Part shown: positions 11,318 through 21,187 of the stretch, in pieces
Numbering within the stretch: position 1 is the first letter of the stretch
Layout: each line of letters opens with the position of its first letter
Program-made: the position numbers and the translations under genes
The notes under the pieces: generated by a model
Seen by the model: the letters and a program-made list of their open reading frames with translations, nothing else
What the model was told of the DNA's origin: nothing
The model's database searches: none
Source of the DNA: Thecamonas trahens ATCC 50062
Lineage: Eukaryota; Apusozoa; Apusomonadida; Apusomonadidae
Assembly (NCBI RefSeq): GCF_000142905.1
Contig: NW_013657632.1
Location: 1 to 45,935, forward strand
Length of the DNA stretch: 45,935 nt
Direction: 5' to 3'

Positions 11318-14300
11318 ATGCGACGCAAAGTGCCGGCAGTGGCATCCACAGCGATGGTAGTGGCGTCGGCGGTGGCGTTGGCGTTGGCGTTGGCGGTCGG
11401 GTACGTCGTGGCAGCACCGGGTGTTGGCGCCATGGCGTCTGTCGGTGGAGGACAGGGAGGAGCACCGTCTAGGGGGCTACTTGGCGACGATCATGGCGAT
11501 GACGGAGTCAAGGCTGTGGGTTTGCTTGTACCACACTCGCATTGGGACGCAGGCTGGTTGAAGACGCTCTCGGACTACTTCTCCGACGAGGTGCGGGCCA
11601 TTCTGGACAATGTGGTGGCGGCGCTGAGCGAGCCAGGCGGCGAGGAGCGGACGTTCATCCTCTCCGAGGCTGCGTTTCTGGCAGCCTGGTTTGGAGATGA
11701 CTCGGTCGATGAGATGACCAAGAGAACGTTGCGTGAACTAGTCGGCGAGGGGCGGGTCGAGATTGTGGGCGGCGGGCTGGTGATGGCGGACGAGGCGCTG
11801 ACAACGCCGTACGCCCACTTGGCCCAGTGGACGGTTGGGCATGCGGCGCTGGCTGCGGCAGGCGTGCCAGGCCGAGCAAAGTACGGGTGGCAGATCGACC
11901 CGTTTGGCGCGTCGGCGCTGACCGCTGGACTGCTGGCCGGGCAAGGCTTCGAGGGACTGGTCATTAACCGCATCGACGCCTCAATCAAGGCCGCGATGGT
12001 GGCCGACGGCTCGTTGGCGTTCGAGTGGGAGTATGATGACGGGAAGCGGCTCCGGACGCTGGTGCTGTACGATCACTACTCGTCGCCATTTGGCTTTGAC
12101 TGGGAGGCCGAGACCCGGGTCGGGCACGGGCCGTATGTGTACGAGCACAACGTCAAGTCAGTGGCGAAGCGGCTGGCACAGCTGGTGCTCTCCCGGGCGC
12201 GTGCGACCGGCTCAGGCGTGGTACCGATTCCATGGGGCAACGACTTTTCGTGGCAGGACATTGACGGGTTTGTGCAGATGGACAAGATCTTGCGGTACAT
12301 GGCGGCAAACCCGGACAACGACCCGCTGCTGGGCTCGGTCCGGGTCGAATACGCGACGCTGACGTCGGTCTTTGCTGCCTTGGACGATCGAAGCCCGAGC
12401 GCGGGCTACCCTGTTCGCCGCGACCGCGACTTTTTCCCTACCGCGACAAGCTGCTGGCGTACTGGTCGGGTTATTATGCATCGCGGCCGGTAGTCAAGGG
12501 ACTTGTTCGTGCGGCGGAGGAGCGGATTGCCGGGGTGGAGGCACTCCGGGCAGTGGCAGGTTGCCAAGCAGCGAGCAGCGCACTTGATCGTGCGCGCTAC
12601 AACCTCGGTGTCATGGCGCATCATGATGCCATCACCGGAACGGCAGCGGCATATGTGGTGTCGGACTATGTGGCGTTGCTGGCCAACGCGACCACAGCTG
12701 CGGGAGCAGCAGCTGTGGCGTGCCTGGAGAAGCGTACTGGACCTCAGCATGCTATCACGGTCTTCAATCCTACTGCTGCGGCTCGGCAGTGGCGGATCTC
12801 AATCCTCGTTCCAGCCTGGGTGAGTGGCGTGGCGGTAGGCGGGGAGGCAGCCGGCGTGTGCCAGATGTCGGCTGTGCGCGGGAGTGAGCCGGCAGACGCG
12901 CACGCAATTCCCCACGGCTGGCGTAGTATGATGGCGGGCGGCGGGCTTGAGATCTCTGCGCCGCGCAGCTACAGCCTGCTGAACGTTTCCGCACCTTTGG
13001 GTGTTGAGCCGGGTCCTGGGTACCGGGTGGTCGATGTGGTCGTGGTGGTGGCTGGCTTGAGGGCCGAGGAACTGGTGGTGACGCTGGAACCGAGCAGTGG
13101 CGAGCCGGGGATGTGTACGGGAGCAAGGCGAAAGAGAGTGGTGACTGATGGAAGCAGCGGCGTCGAGCTCGTGACGGGTGTGGTGCTCACGCCGCGCACG
13201 GCATCGATGTGGGCTGGACTGGGCGCTACGGTCCGTGTGGAGCGGGCAGGCACGCCGACGCTCGATGTGGTGCTGATGACATACGGCCATACCGATGGTG
13301 GAGCTTACTTGATGTACGATGACTACGGACTGTTTCTCTGGATTGGCATGGCAATCGGATGGTTGACAGGCTCGGGAGTCATGTCGTGGTGGCTGCTGGG
13401 CGATCCGCTGCGATTTGCTCGGTTCGCGGCGAGCCTGAAGTGGGGCGGTGTGGTGTGGCGAGTGGCGCAGTCTCTGCAGCACGCGCCGAGATCGGTCAAT
13501 GTGGCGATCGGGGCTGTGGAAGGCGCTGTGCTCGCGGCTGTGCTGGCATTGGCGCTCGAGGCGTACGTGCCGCACTGGATGGAGGCGGGCGCCGGCTTTG
13601 GACTCGGACTATTGATTGGCGGCATGTTGCGGGGCTCGGGCACGTACCTTAGCAGTCTTGTAGGGCTTGCAGCGTTTGGTGCTGGGGTGGCGGTGCTCAT
13701 GCTCGGCTTACCGGCATCGCATGGCTCTACCGCGCTGGGGGCGTCGCTAGTGGAGGCGATGGAGGTGAGTGTGGAACACGGGCCTGTGGTGAGCCGGGCG
13801 TTCTTTGGCTACTCGGAGCATCTTGAGCTCGAGTGGGTGGTCGACGAGGTGACGCCCGAGCTTGAGCTCACTGTTCACGTTTTGCTCACGCGACCGTGCG
13901 AGCTGGTGGCCCGGATCAAGGAGGTGGGCCACAGCCGGCGCAGAGCAGGCGACGATGGCCTTGTCACCTTTGACGGCCTGCGGTTTGTGGAACGGAAGCG
14001 CAAGGCGTTCTCTGCGCTGGGAGCGAACTTTTACCCTGCAGTCATGGGCGCTGCGCTGCGGGAGACGGGCCTCGCTGCGTACACGGTTCAAGCGATGGGT
14101 GTGGCATCTCTTGCGCCAGGCATGCTGGAGTTGATGGTCGACCGGCGGCTAGCGCACGATGATCTGCGTGGGCTGGAAGAGGGTCTGCAAGACGGGGTCC
14201 GCTCTCATGTAGCGATTTTCCTTGGGGACGGGGCCGAGAGCGACGAAGCCAAGTGGCGAGCCCGGGCTTGGGCGCTCAACACGCGACCACTGGTGGTCAT

Positions 14301-14625
14301 GGGCGCGCGGACCGCGCGCCTGGCCAGCACTGATGGAGCACCTAGCCTGAAGCGGACGACACTGTTTTCTCTGGGCCACATGCCAGGCACACACGATGGA
14401 ACAGTCCTTGCACGTTTTGTTGTTGTTGATGCCCTTGCCACGGACGATGCTGTCGATGCCGAGGTGCAAGCCTTTCTGGCCGCCGTCCTCCACCTCGCCG
14501 GCGATGCGACTTGTGTCCGTTCCACCCTTGACGGCAGGCTGCCGCCAATGTCAGCCACATCGAGCCCCTCGACAACGTCTGCAACTGCCGTCTTTGGCCT
14601 TGTTGCATATTTGTGTCATGTGTAG
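11318..14625 (+). CDS. GH38 alpha-mannosidase with an internal multi-TM insertion and one frame break
   Basis: Class II alpha-mannosidase of N-glycan trimming or lysosomal glycan breakdown. ATG 11318 opens MRRKVPAVAS and a ~25-residue hydrophobic segment, a signal peptide or type II anchor. Zinc and catalytic signatures are all present: PHSHWDAGW, then WQIDPFG with the nucleophile Asp at codon 11897-11899, NDFSW with the probable acid/base Asp, and AHHDAITGT (12616-12642). At 12431-12438 (TTTTTCCC) the frame changes by one missing base. The upstream frame reads DRDFFP and the downstream frame continues YRDKLLAYWSGYYASRP, which is the conserved GH38 DFFPY---YW-GY--SRP block. With one base supplied the product is ~1102 residues. 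From about 13315 to 13748 the beta-sandwich region is interrupted by a hydrophobic block not expected in the family. After it, GH38 similarity resumes (ANFYPAVMGA). Lysosomal versus Golgi subtype is undecided. Confidence 0.88.
13315..13748 (+). other. In-frame multi-membrane-span insertion within the GH38 mannosidase
   Basis: About 145 residues between GGAYLMYDDYG and LVEAMEVSVEHGP. Four hydrophobic segments lie at about 13330-13398 (LFLWIGMAIGW...), 13492-13569, 13579-13650 and 13648-13710. In ordinary GH38 enzymes GAYLF is followed within tens of residues by the next beta strand (V-HG---SE), without membrane spans. The block is a continuation of the same open frame, and its codons end in G or C as in the flanks, so it looks translated. 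A GT-AG intron of 456 nt (donor GTACGA at 13314, acceptor GAG ending 13769) would also keep frame and is the main alternative. Confidence 0.65.
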
Positions 14626-14747
14626 CAAAAGTCATGTGTCCGTGTGGGTGATCGGCGATCGAGTGGTTGGCAGGTGTTGCGGTGTGTGCGGTGTCGTCAG
14701 CGACAGAGCTGTCGGCGACTCGGCGATGGCTGTCGACGACCCGCTCG

Positions 14748-14749
<2 letters not shown>

Positions 14750-14780
<31 letters not shown>
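14750..14780. repeat. Poly-C tract (31 nt) upstream of ISD11
   Basis: The longest homopolymer in the window, 31 consecutive C, between the mannosidase stop and the ISD11 start and ending 68 nt before the ISD11 ATG. True length may differ, because such runs are hard to sequence. Confidence 0.85.
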
Positions 14781-14848
14781 TTCTCCCACCTTGCGTTCCC
14801 ATTCACCCTCTACCCACCGACACACTCGACGTCAAGTACCAGTAGAGG

Positions 14849-15103
14849 ATGAGTGCCCCCAGCAGTGCTCTCGGACTGTACCGCGCCCTGCTGCGGTCTG
14901 CGTCGTCGTTCTCTGGCTACAATGTGCGGTCGTATGCTGTCCGCCGTGTTCGCGACGCGTTCCGGGCGTCGGCGAGTGAGGCCACTTCGCCCGAGGCCAA
15001 GGCTGCTGCTCTGGCCAAGGGTCACGAGGCTCTGGCCATGATGCAGCGCCAGAACATTGTGCAGAACATGTACACCAAGCGCAAGCTTGTTATTGAGATG
15101 TAG
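14849..15103 (+). CDS. LYRM4: LYR-motif protein ISD11 (Fe-S cluster biogenesis)
   Basis: 84 residues, the usual size for ISD11, the small mitochondrial partner that stabilises the cysteine desulfurase NFS1 together with acyl carrier protein. The LYR motif lies in LGLYRALLRSA (residues ~8-18). It is followed by FSGYNVRSYAVRRVRDAFR, which matches the family's FSAYN-R-YA-RRIRDAFR almost position by position. The second helix (QRQNIVQNMYTKRKLVIEM) matches RQ---I-QLY---KL-IE. The start ATG at 14849 is the only in-frame one ahead of the motif. No intron is needed. The gene sits between the 31-base C run and the convergent FAM114-like gene. Confidence 0.93.
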   Translation: MSAPSSALGLYRALLRSASSFSGYNVRSYAVRRVRDAFRASASEATSPEAKAAALAKGHEALAMMQRQNIVQNMYTKRKLVIEM

Positions 15104-15254
15104 TGCTCCGTAAAATCCATCCCCACATCCTCTCCTCCTCCTCCTCCCACCTCATCATTTGCCGCAGAGTTAGTTAGCCAGCCAAGCCAGTCCGTCCCAG
15201 CCGCCTCTTGAACGCAGCGGACGAGCGTGTGAGAGATCCAGACTGGCCTGCGGC

Positions 15255-16394
15255 TCAGTTGTCTTCATTGGTAGCTTGCTCTCCATCGGTGTTGATGGCA
15301 TGAGGTGCAGCAAGCGCAGCAGATATCAGGCCGTGCCGGAGGGCGGCGTCGAGGACGAGCGCTCCGTCGGCGATGACGGCTGGCGGGTGCGGTGAGGCGG
15401 TGACATGGGCGAGACGGGCGGTGAGCCACTCGTCAATGCGGGCGATGAGGGTGCCGCCCTCAGCTGCCCAGGCTGCAAGGGCCTCGGCGGATGCTGCTGG
15501 CGGCGTGTGCGAGGCAAGCGCAGATGTGGTGGCAGCGATGAGCTCGAGGGCGGCGACAGTGAGGCGGGCAGCGACAGCGTCTTGGGTGGACGGGGCCGAG
15601 GGGAGGGCAGCGAGAGCAGCTTCGGCGCTGCGGACCGAGGCTGCGGACCAGACAAGCGAGGCGCCATCGGGCGCGACCATAGCGACCCACTCGCCTAGCG
15701 AGAGAGCCAGTGGCGACGTCGAGGCTGCGTCGGCCGGATCGAGGTAGATAGCGGCCCGGAGGGCGGCGTCGGCGGCGGCGTAATGGGCGGCGGCGTTTGG
15801 TGGGGCTTGGGCAAGGGCCGAGCACACGGCCTCGCTCATTGCGACGGCCGATGCGGCAAGGGCGCCCCAGACGGTGTCGCCACCAGCAGCAGCAAAGGCC
15901 ATGTCCCAGGCGGCGCGGGCGGCGGCGTTGCGCGAGGCGGGCGATGCCGGCGGCGAGTGATGGGCGCGAGCAGCATCGCGAAGCGCAGCTGAGAGCGACG
16001 ACCGTCCGCTGGCCAGGGCAGCGGCAGGCCGGGCTGAGACCTTGGACACCTTTTCCACGCCGCGGGCCACCAGATCGACGCCGTACGCCAGATCCAGGCC
16101 AAGCCGGAGTCGCTTCTTGGCGGATCTGCGCAAAGGCTCAGCCGACTCTGGCCTCTGGCCAGCCATCGCTGCGTCTGCTTGCTTCCCAGCACCAGCTCGG
16201 CTTCTGTTCCCACCTCGGCCAGCACTCTCCAGCCCGCTCGCGCCCTGCCCGCAGCTTCCGACTCGCTCCTCAGCCTCATCCGCTTCGGCGGTGAGGACCC
16301 CGACGGCCGACTTGCCCAGACCCTCCAGCAGGTCGAGACCGGTGCCTGTAGCCGTCACCGCCGCCGACGAGAGCCAGTCCTGCCAACCAGCCAT
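15255..16394 (-). CDS. FAM114-like protein, Ala-rich
   Basis: About 379 residues from ATG 16394 (MAGWQDWLSS) to TGA 15255. The N-terminal segment TGLDLLEGLGKSAVGVLTAE resembles the FAM114A pattern GLDALEFIGKKTMNVLAE-D. The C-terminal helix region has the general look of FAM114A's final helices (LELIAATTSALASH). The middle is rich in Ala and Ser and hard to place. FAM114A proteins are Golgi-associated Rab2 interactors of poorly known function. The frame is open upstream to 16523, but that part is proline-rich leader. The Trp-containing start after a pyrimidine-rich sense leader fits other genes here. It could instead be an unrelated Ala-rich helical protein. Confidence 0.5.
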   Translation of the reverse strand: MAGWQDWLSSAAVTATGTGLDLLEGLGKSAVGVLTAEADEAEERVGSCGQGASGLESAGRGGNRSRAGAGKQADAAMAGQRPESAEPLRRSAKKRLRLGLDLAYGVDLVARGVEKVSKVSARPAAALASGRSSLSAALRDAARAHHSPPASPASRNAAARAAWDMAFAAAGGDTVWGALAASAVAMSEAVCSALAQAPPNAAAHYAAADAALRAAIYLDPADAASTSPLALSLGEWVAMVAPDGASLVWSAASVRSAEAALAALPSAPSTQDAVAARLTVAALELIAATTSALASHTPPAASAEALAAWAAEGGTLIARIDEWLTARLAHVTASPHPPAVIADGALVLDAALRHGLISAALAAPHAINTDGEQATNEDN

Positions 16395-17013
16395 GACGTG
16401 TGCGGAGGGTGTGGGCTTGGGAGGGGTGTGGGAATGGCAGCTACTTGGCCCGGGGAAGGGGGGGCGAACAGTCGCTAGGAACGACGGCCGGAGCGCATGT
16501 CCCTCGTGTTGCACCTCAAGCACGCAGCTTGGCTACCTGGCTTGATATGGTTTGTATGTGACTGATGTCGGTTGTGGCGATCATGCACTACGTGTATGGT
16601 CGTGGCTGTGCTAGCTACGACTGTTGTCATCATGACTATTGTCTCTGCTGTGATCATTGAGAGGCGATCATGCTCATTCTAATGACGGTGGTATGTCGAT
16701 CCGTGTCGATTAGCCGCTGCAGCTGTCACTGCTTTTCCCATCGATTGTAGCAAGCACGGCTACAGTTACCACATTGGCCATCTACTTGTCACGCTGGGTC
16801 CGGCCTGATGTGGTCGGCAAGGCATTGTGTTCGTTCATTTGTTGGTTGGCTTGAAGAAGGGGGGGGGGGGGGGCGGGGAGGGGACTCGGCGACTCGTTTG
16901 CTCATTCGTTCGGTCGGTTCGACTCGGTTCGCCAGTCGAGTCGGAATGAGACGACGGAGGAAACGAAGGGATGAATTGGACGGCATCGGCCAACGCACAA
17001 CTCTCATACAAAG
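16395..17013. promoter_or_regulatory. Divergent intergenic region between the FAM114-like gene and RPS3a
   Basis: 619 bp between divergent start codons. It includes a less GC-rich stretch around 16540-16760 and a 15-base G run at 16859-16873. It must carry the RPS3a promoter, but I see no canonical TATA box or named element. Two short ORFs here have no recognisable features. Confidence 0.45.
16859..16873. repeat. Poly-G tract (15 nt) upstream of RPS3a
   Basis: Fifteen consecutive G on the plus strand, about 140 nt before the RPS3a ATG, in the divergent promoter region. Confidence 0.85.
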
Positions 17014-18412
17014 ATGGCTATCGGGTACGTGAGACAGTGGGGTATAGGGATGAGAGTGAAAGGGAGGGAAGGGGCCTCCGGGGCGGTGCAGCGCATGCAC
17101 AGACAGACTACTGCGTCTGGGGCCGCTTCTCGTGGCTGGGTGTTGTGTATGGGGCCCTCGGAGGCTGTCCGACGCGGCCATTTTTATTTCGATGGATGGC
17201 CAGTGTCGGCCACTCTGGCAAGGATGCAAGGGCGGCAGGGACTCACAGCAGCGGACATACACGCACACGTTATACAGGAAGAACAAGCGTCTCTCCAAGG
17301 GCGGCAAGAAGAAGGGTGGCCGCCGCGGTACGTGATTATTTGCCTTGTATTCCCCTCCCTTGCCACCAGCTCTGTCTGCTGGTGTGTGTGTGATGTCTGG
17401 CCATCCCAGCTCGCGCCGCCTGCAGGCAGCCATCGCCTCCGGCATGGTGGTGGGCAGGATGCTACTGATCCGACAAGCGCACGGGTGGATACCCCTTCAT
17501 GCGGCGCGTGTGCGTATGCATTGTATGGGCGTGTGTGAGCCTTGGTCTGCCCCGTAGGGCGGCGGGCGGTCGGCAGGCGGGCAGGCGGCAGTCATACACT
17601 TTTTCGGTTTTTGGCGGAAAATGACTTGCGGTCCGAGGGGAGCAGCCGCCGAGCCAGACAGCAGTAGAAGGCGTGCGGGGAATGGTTGCAGGGATGGAGG
17701 GAGACTCACGAGTGTGTGTTGTTTGAGTATAGCGGTCGACCAGTTCGCCAAGAAGGAGTGGTACGACATCAAGGCGCCGTCGATGTTCGCCAAGCGCCAG
17801 GTCGGCAAGACCCTGGTCAACAAGACCGCTGGTCTTAAGATCGCCTCGGAGGCACTCAAGGGCCGCGTGTTCGAGATCAACCTTGGTGACCTGCAGGATG
17901 ACGAGGAGCAGAACTTCCGCAAGATCAAGCTCATCTGCGAGGACGTTCAGGGCCGCAACATCCTCACCAACTTCCACGGCATGTCGTTCACCACCGACAA
18001 GCTCCGCTCGCTCACCCGCAAGTGGCACACCCTCATTGAGGCTTCGGTGGATGCCCGCACCACCGACGGCTACCTCATCCGTCTCTTCGCCATCGGCCTC
18101 ACCGCCCGCCACCAGAAGCAGACCCGCAAGACCTCGTACGCCCAGACCTCGCAGATTCGCGTCATCCGCGCCAAGATGCACGAGATCATGCGCCGCGAGA
18201 CCGAGAACGTCGACCTCAAGGGCTTCGTCACCAAGCTCATCCCCAAGGTCATGAAGAAGGAGATCGAGACTGCCGCCCGCTCCATCTACCCGCTCCAGAA
18301 CGTCTTCATCCGCAAGGTCAAGATCCTCAAGAAGCCGCGCTTCGACGTTGCCAAGCTCCTCGAGCTCCACTCGGTCTCGGCCAACGCCTCGAAGAAGGTC
18401 GACCGCGCCTAA
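17014..18412 (+). CDS. RPS3A: 40S ribosomal protein S3a (eS1), three exons
   Basis: Component of the small ribosomal subunit. Exons are 17014-17024, 17278-17327 and 17733-18412, together 741 nt and 246 residues. Exon 1 codes only MAI and part of Gly. Exon 2 gives [16 protein letters not shown], matching the family start [20 protein letters not shown]. Exon 3 starts [19 protein letters not shown] and runs colinear with S3a: [38 protein letters not shown] and [17 protein letters not shown]. The donors are GTACGTGAG and GTACGTGAT and the acceptors TACAG and TATAG. Intron lengths are 253 and 405 nt. Codon choice is strongly C-ending (GCC, AAG, CTC), as expected for a highly expressed gene. No clear snoRNA was found in either intron. 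Confidence 0.96.
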
Positions 18413-18726
18413 CTCGTAAAGCCAAGCAAAGTCAACCGTACCCAACACACTGCTTGTGTGTCCTTTGTCCTTTTGCCCTGCACGTGTGCGTATGTATGTG
18501 TGTATGTGTGTGTGTGGGGGGCTCGGAGAGGCTCATGTCGTTGGTTGCTTGGCTGCCACCCACTGCCCGTCCCCGTCCCTTTTCCACCTTTTGCAACGAA
18601 AGCAATGAACACCACGAGCCGACAGCGCTTCCCCCTCCTCCCCCTCCCCCCTCCTCCACCCACACCCACACCCACACCCACACCTCCCTCGGCCCCCGGC
18701 CGCAGGCACCATCCACCCCTCCGTCC

Positions 18727-18800
18727 TCTCTCTCTCTCTCTCCCTCTCTCCCTCTCTCTCTCTCTCCCCCTCCCCCTTCCCCTTCCCCTTCCCCTCCCAA
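18727..18800 (+). repeat. Polypyrimidine (CT/CCCTT) leader directly before the GCK-III kinase start
   Basis: A run of CTCTCT and CCCCTT units with almost no purines that ends three bases before the ATG at 18801. Similar pyrimidine leaders precede separase and the phosphodiesterase. Confidence 0.75.
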
Positions 18801-19106
18801 ATGGACCGCCCCGCAGGTGCGCCACCGCGCGGCTCGTTCCAGCCGTCCGACTTTGAGCTGGGCCCATGCATCGGACGAGGCTCATTTGGACAGGTCCACA
18901 GAGCGTACGTACACAAGAGGGAGAATGTGTGATAGTGGGCTTGTATCTGTGTGTTTGGTATGTGCTTGTGTGTCTGTTGATGGCCGCGTGGCAGAGGTGC
19001 AACTCACGCCATTATTGTTGTCGCGCGCTGGGGGTGGGGGTGGGGGGAACTCGCCCTCGTCTCGCCTCGTATTCCATGTCGACTGCATATCATGCTGGTG
19101 GGCCAT

Positions 19107-19139
<33 letters not shown>

Positions 19140-20642
19140 ATGTGGTGGGGAGACAGCGTCTACACGCCGACCAACTTTGTGGTTGCCATCAAGACCATCG
19201 ATCTGGAAGACTCTGAGGACGAGATCAAAGACATCCAGCAAGAGATCCAGGTCATGGCGGCGTGCTCATCGGACCACATCACACAGTACTATGGGTCTGT
19301 GATGAACGGGCCGATGCTGTGGATTGTGATGGAGTACCTCGGCGGTGGGTCGGCGCTCGACTTGCTCCGGGCCGGACCGTTCCGCGAGGCGTACATTGCC
19401 ATCATCATGCGCGAGCTCCTCGAAGGTCTCACCTACTTGCACGAGCGCAACATGATCCACCGTGACATCAAGGCGGCCAACGTGCTTATCGGAGCCGACG
19501 GCGAGGTCAAGCTCGCCGACTTTGGTGTCTCGGGTATGCTCACCGACTACCAGACCAAGCGACGGACGTTTGTGGGCACGCCGTACTGGATGGCGCCCGA
19601 GGTCATTGTGCAGGCCGGATACTCGACGCCCGCAGACATCTGGTCGCTTGGCATCACCGCCATCGAGCTGGCCAAGGGCGTGCCGCCGCTCGGCGACGTC
19701 TCGCCCATGAAGGCTCTGTTCTTCATCCCCAAGAACGCCCCGCCCGTCCTCCGAGGCAAGTTCTCGACCAAGTTCAAGTCGTTTGTGGCTCAGTGCCTGG
19801 TCAAGGAGCCCGGCGCCCGCCCGACCGCCGCCGAGCTGCTCAACCACAAGTTTATCCGTTCCGCCCGCAAGATCTCCGCCATCCGTGACCTCATTAAGCG
19901 CTACGACCGCTACCGCATCTCAAACGGAAACAACGTGTGGCGCAAGGCCCGCTCCGACGGCGGTAAGTCCGGCTCGGCCGACCCGGCGTCGGGCTCCGCG
20001 CCCGCCGCCGGCGCACCCACTGTTGACGAGTGGGACTTTGAAACCTACCGCCCGCCGGCTAAGGAGGCCGCGAAGCCAGCCCCGTCGCCGGCCCGCGCTG
20101 CGCCTTCGCCGACCCGTGCCGCGCCGTCGCCGTCACCAAGTAAGCCGGCTTTGCCTGGCAAGCCGCGTGGCGGCAAGGTTGTTGCCCGCGCCCAGGGCAC
20201 ACTCTCTTCCTCATCTTCTTCATCTTCTTCCTCATCGTCCTCGTCGTCGGATGACGACGCTACCGAAACGGCCCTCGTCGACTCGGCACCCAAGTCCTCG
20301 CTTGTCGCCACCACTGTCGGCCCGGTACTCGCCGCCCTGCTGCGGCAGTACCCCGAGGCCGAGGACAAGATCCGCTCGCTGCAGACCGCGTTCGAGGCCC
20401 TTGACTCTGCCGCCGGGCCAGGCTCGGCGCTTGGAGAGGCCTTTGTCCGCTCGCTCATCGCCACCATCGAGAACCACCCCGAGCCGCGCATCTCCGGCCT
20501 CCTCCCGGCCTCGCGCACCCCGCCGCTCGCCGCCGACCCGGTCCTCCCGGCCTCAGTCGACGAGGGCCTCGCGCAGCGCTCGGTCGCCGCCAACTACCTC
20601 ATCAAGCGCTGGCGTATGTCCGGCTCGTCGCTTGCCCGCTGA
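18801..20642 (+). CDS. Ste20-family protein kinase, GCK-III (MST3/STK24/25-like), two exons
   Basis: Serine/threonine kinase of ~529 residues. Exon 1 is 18801-18904 and exon 2 is 19157-20642, with donor GTACGT and acceptor ACAG joining in phase 2. The glycine loop GRGSFGQV is in exon 1. Exon 2 carries [16 protein letters not shown] with the ATP-binding Lys, [20 protein letters not shown] and [10 protein letters not shown], typical of MST/GCK kinases. A linker follows with Ala/Pro and a serine run of about 15 residues (20207-20247). The C-terminal ~70 residues ([20 protein letters not shown]) resemble the GCK-III tail that binds CCM3/PDCD10 in STRIPAK. In other organisms this group works in cytoskeleton, polarity and osmotic stress control. 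The intron holds a 31-nt GT run. Confidence 0.92.
19108..19138. repeat. GT dinucleotide repeat in the kinase intron
   Basis: About 15 uninterrupted GT units just upstream of the acceptor at 19156, placed in the position of the usual 3' splice-site tract. Confidence 0.9.
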
Positions 20643-21187
20643 CTGTAGCACCTTTGTCGCACCGGTTGAACTTCCACGTCTGGCTCTGGCTCCCCGCCCT
20701 GGTGAGGGAGCGTACAAACCCATTCGGCGAGTGGCGCCGGCACTCGCCATTTTATTGCCGAAACGCGGGCGAGTTCCCAATTTCGGTTACGTTTTGCTGT
20801 CCGCCCTGGTGTGCACGCGGTACCATTTATGCCGGTCGCAGCGGCGTCGCAAGACGCTCATGCACTATCCCGGCGATGACAATGGCGCCACACACCCGGC
20901 CACGCGCAGCCGTTCTGGCTGTGCTCCGGCTGTACAGGCAGGAAGAGAAAACCGCAGGGTTATGGGTTGCGCCGGAAAGCTAAAGGCTATGATGTGCGCA
21001 TTCTCGACGCTGCGGACAATCACATTCACATACGCGACACAACGATATAACACGACACAACAACAATACTACCCTCGTCAGGTCTAATAAGGCCCTCGAG
21101 CTGCACGCATGGATGGGGAGCCACCATCGAGTCTTGCAAGTTTACTGGCGAGAGCAGGCAGCTGAGAGCGGGAGCAGCAATCGGTAC
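20643..21187. other. Convergent intergenic region between kinase and MVD
   Basis: 545 bp between two convergent stop codons. The sequence is mixed and becomes A-rich near 21000-21075 (ATAACACGACACAAC). It may hold both 3' UTRs. A possible short last exon of the minus-strand MVD gene lies at 21084-21144. I see no RNA gene. Confidence 0.4.

Noticed and set aside
16905-16945. GGTTCGACTC motif resembling a tRNA T-arm
   Set aside because: No acceptor stem, D-arm or anticodon arm could be folded around it. It is a local repeat of TCGGTTCG.
17328-17732. Possible C/D-box snoRNA in RPS3a intron 2 (GTGATGT near 17384, CTGA near 17464)
   Set aside because: The C box deviates, no terminal stem pairs around the boxes, and no C'/D' pair is visible.
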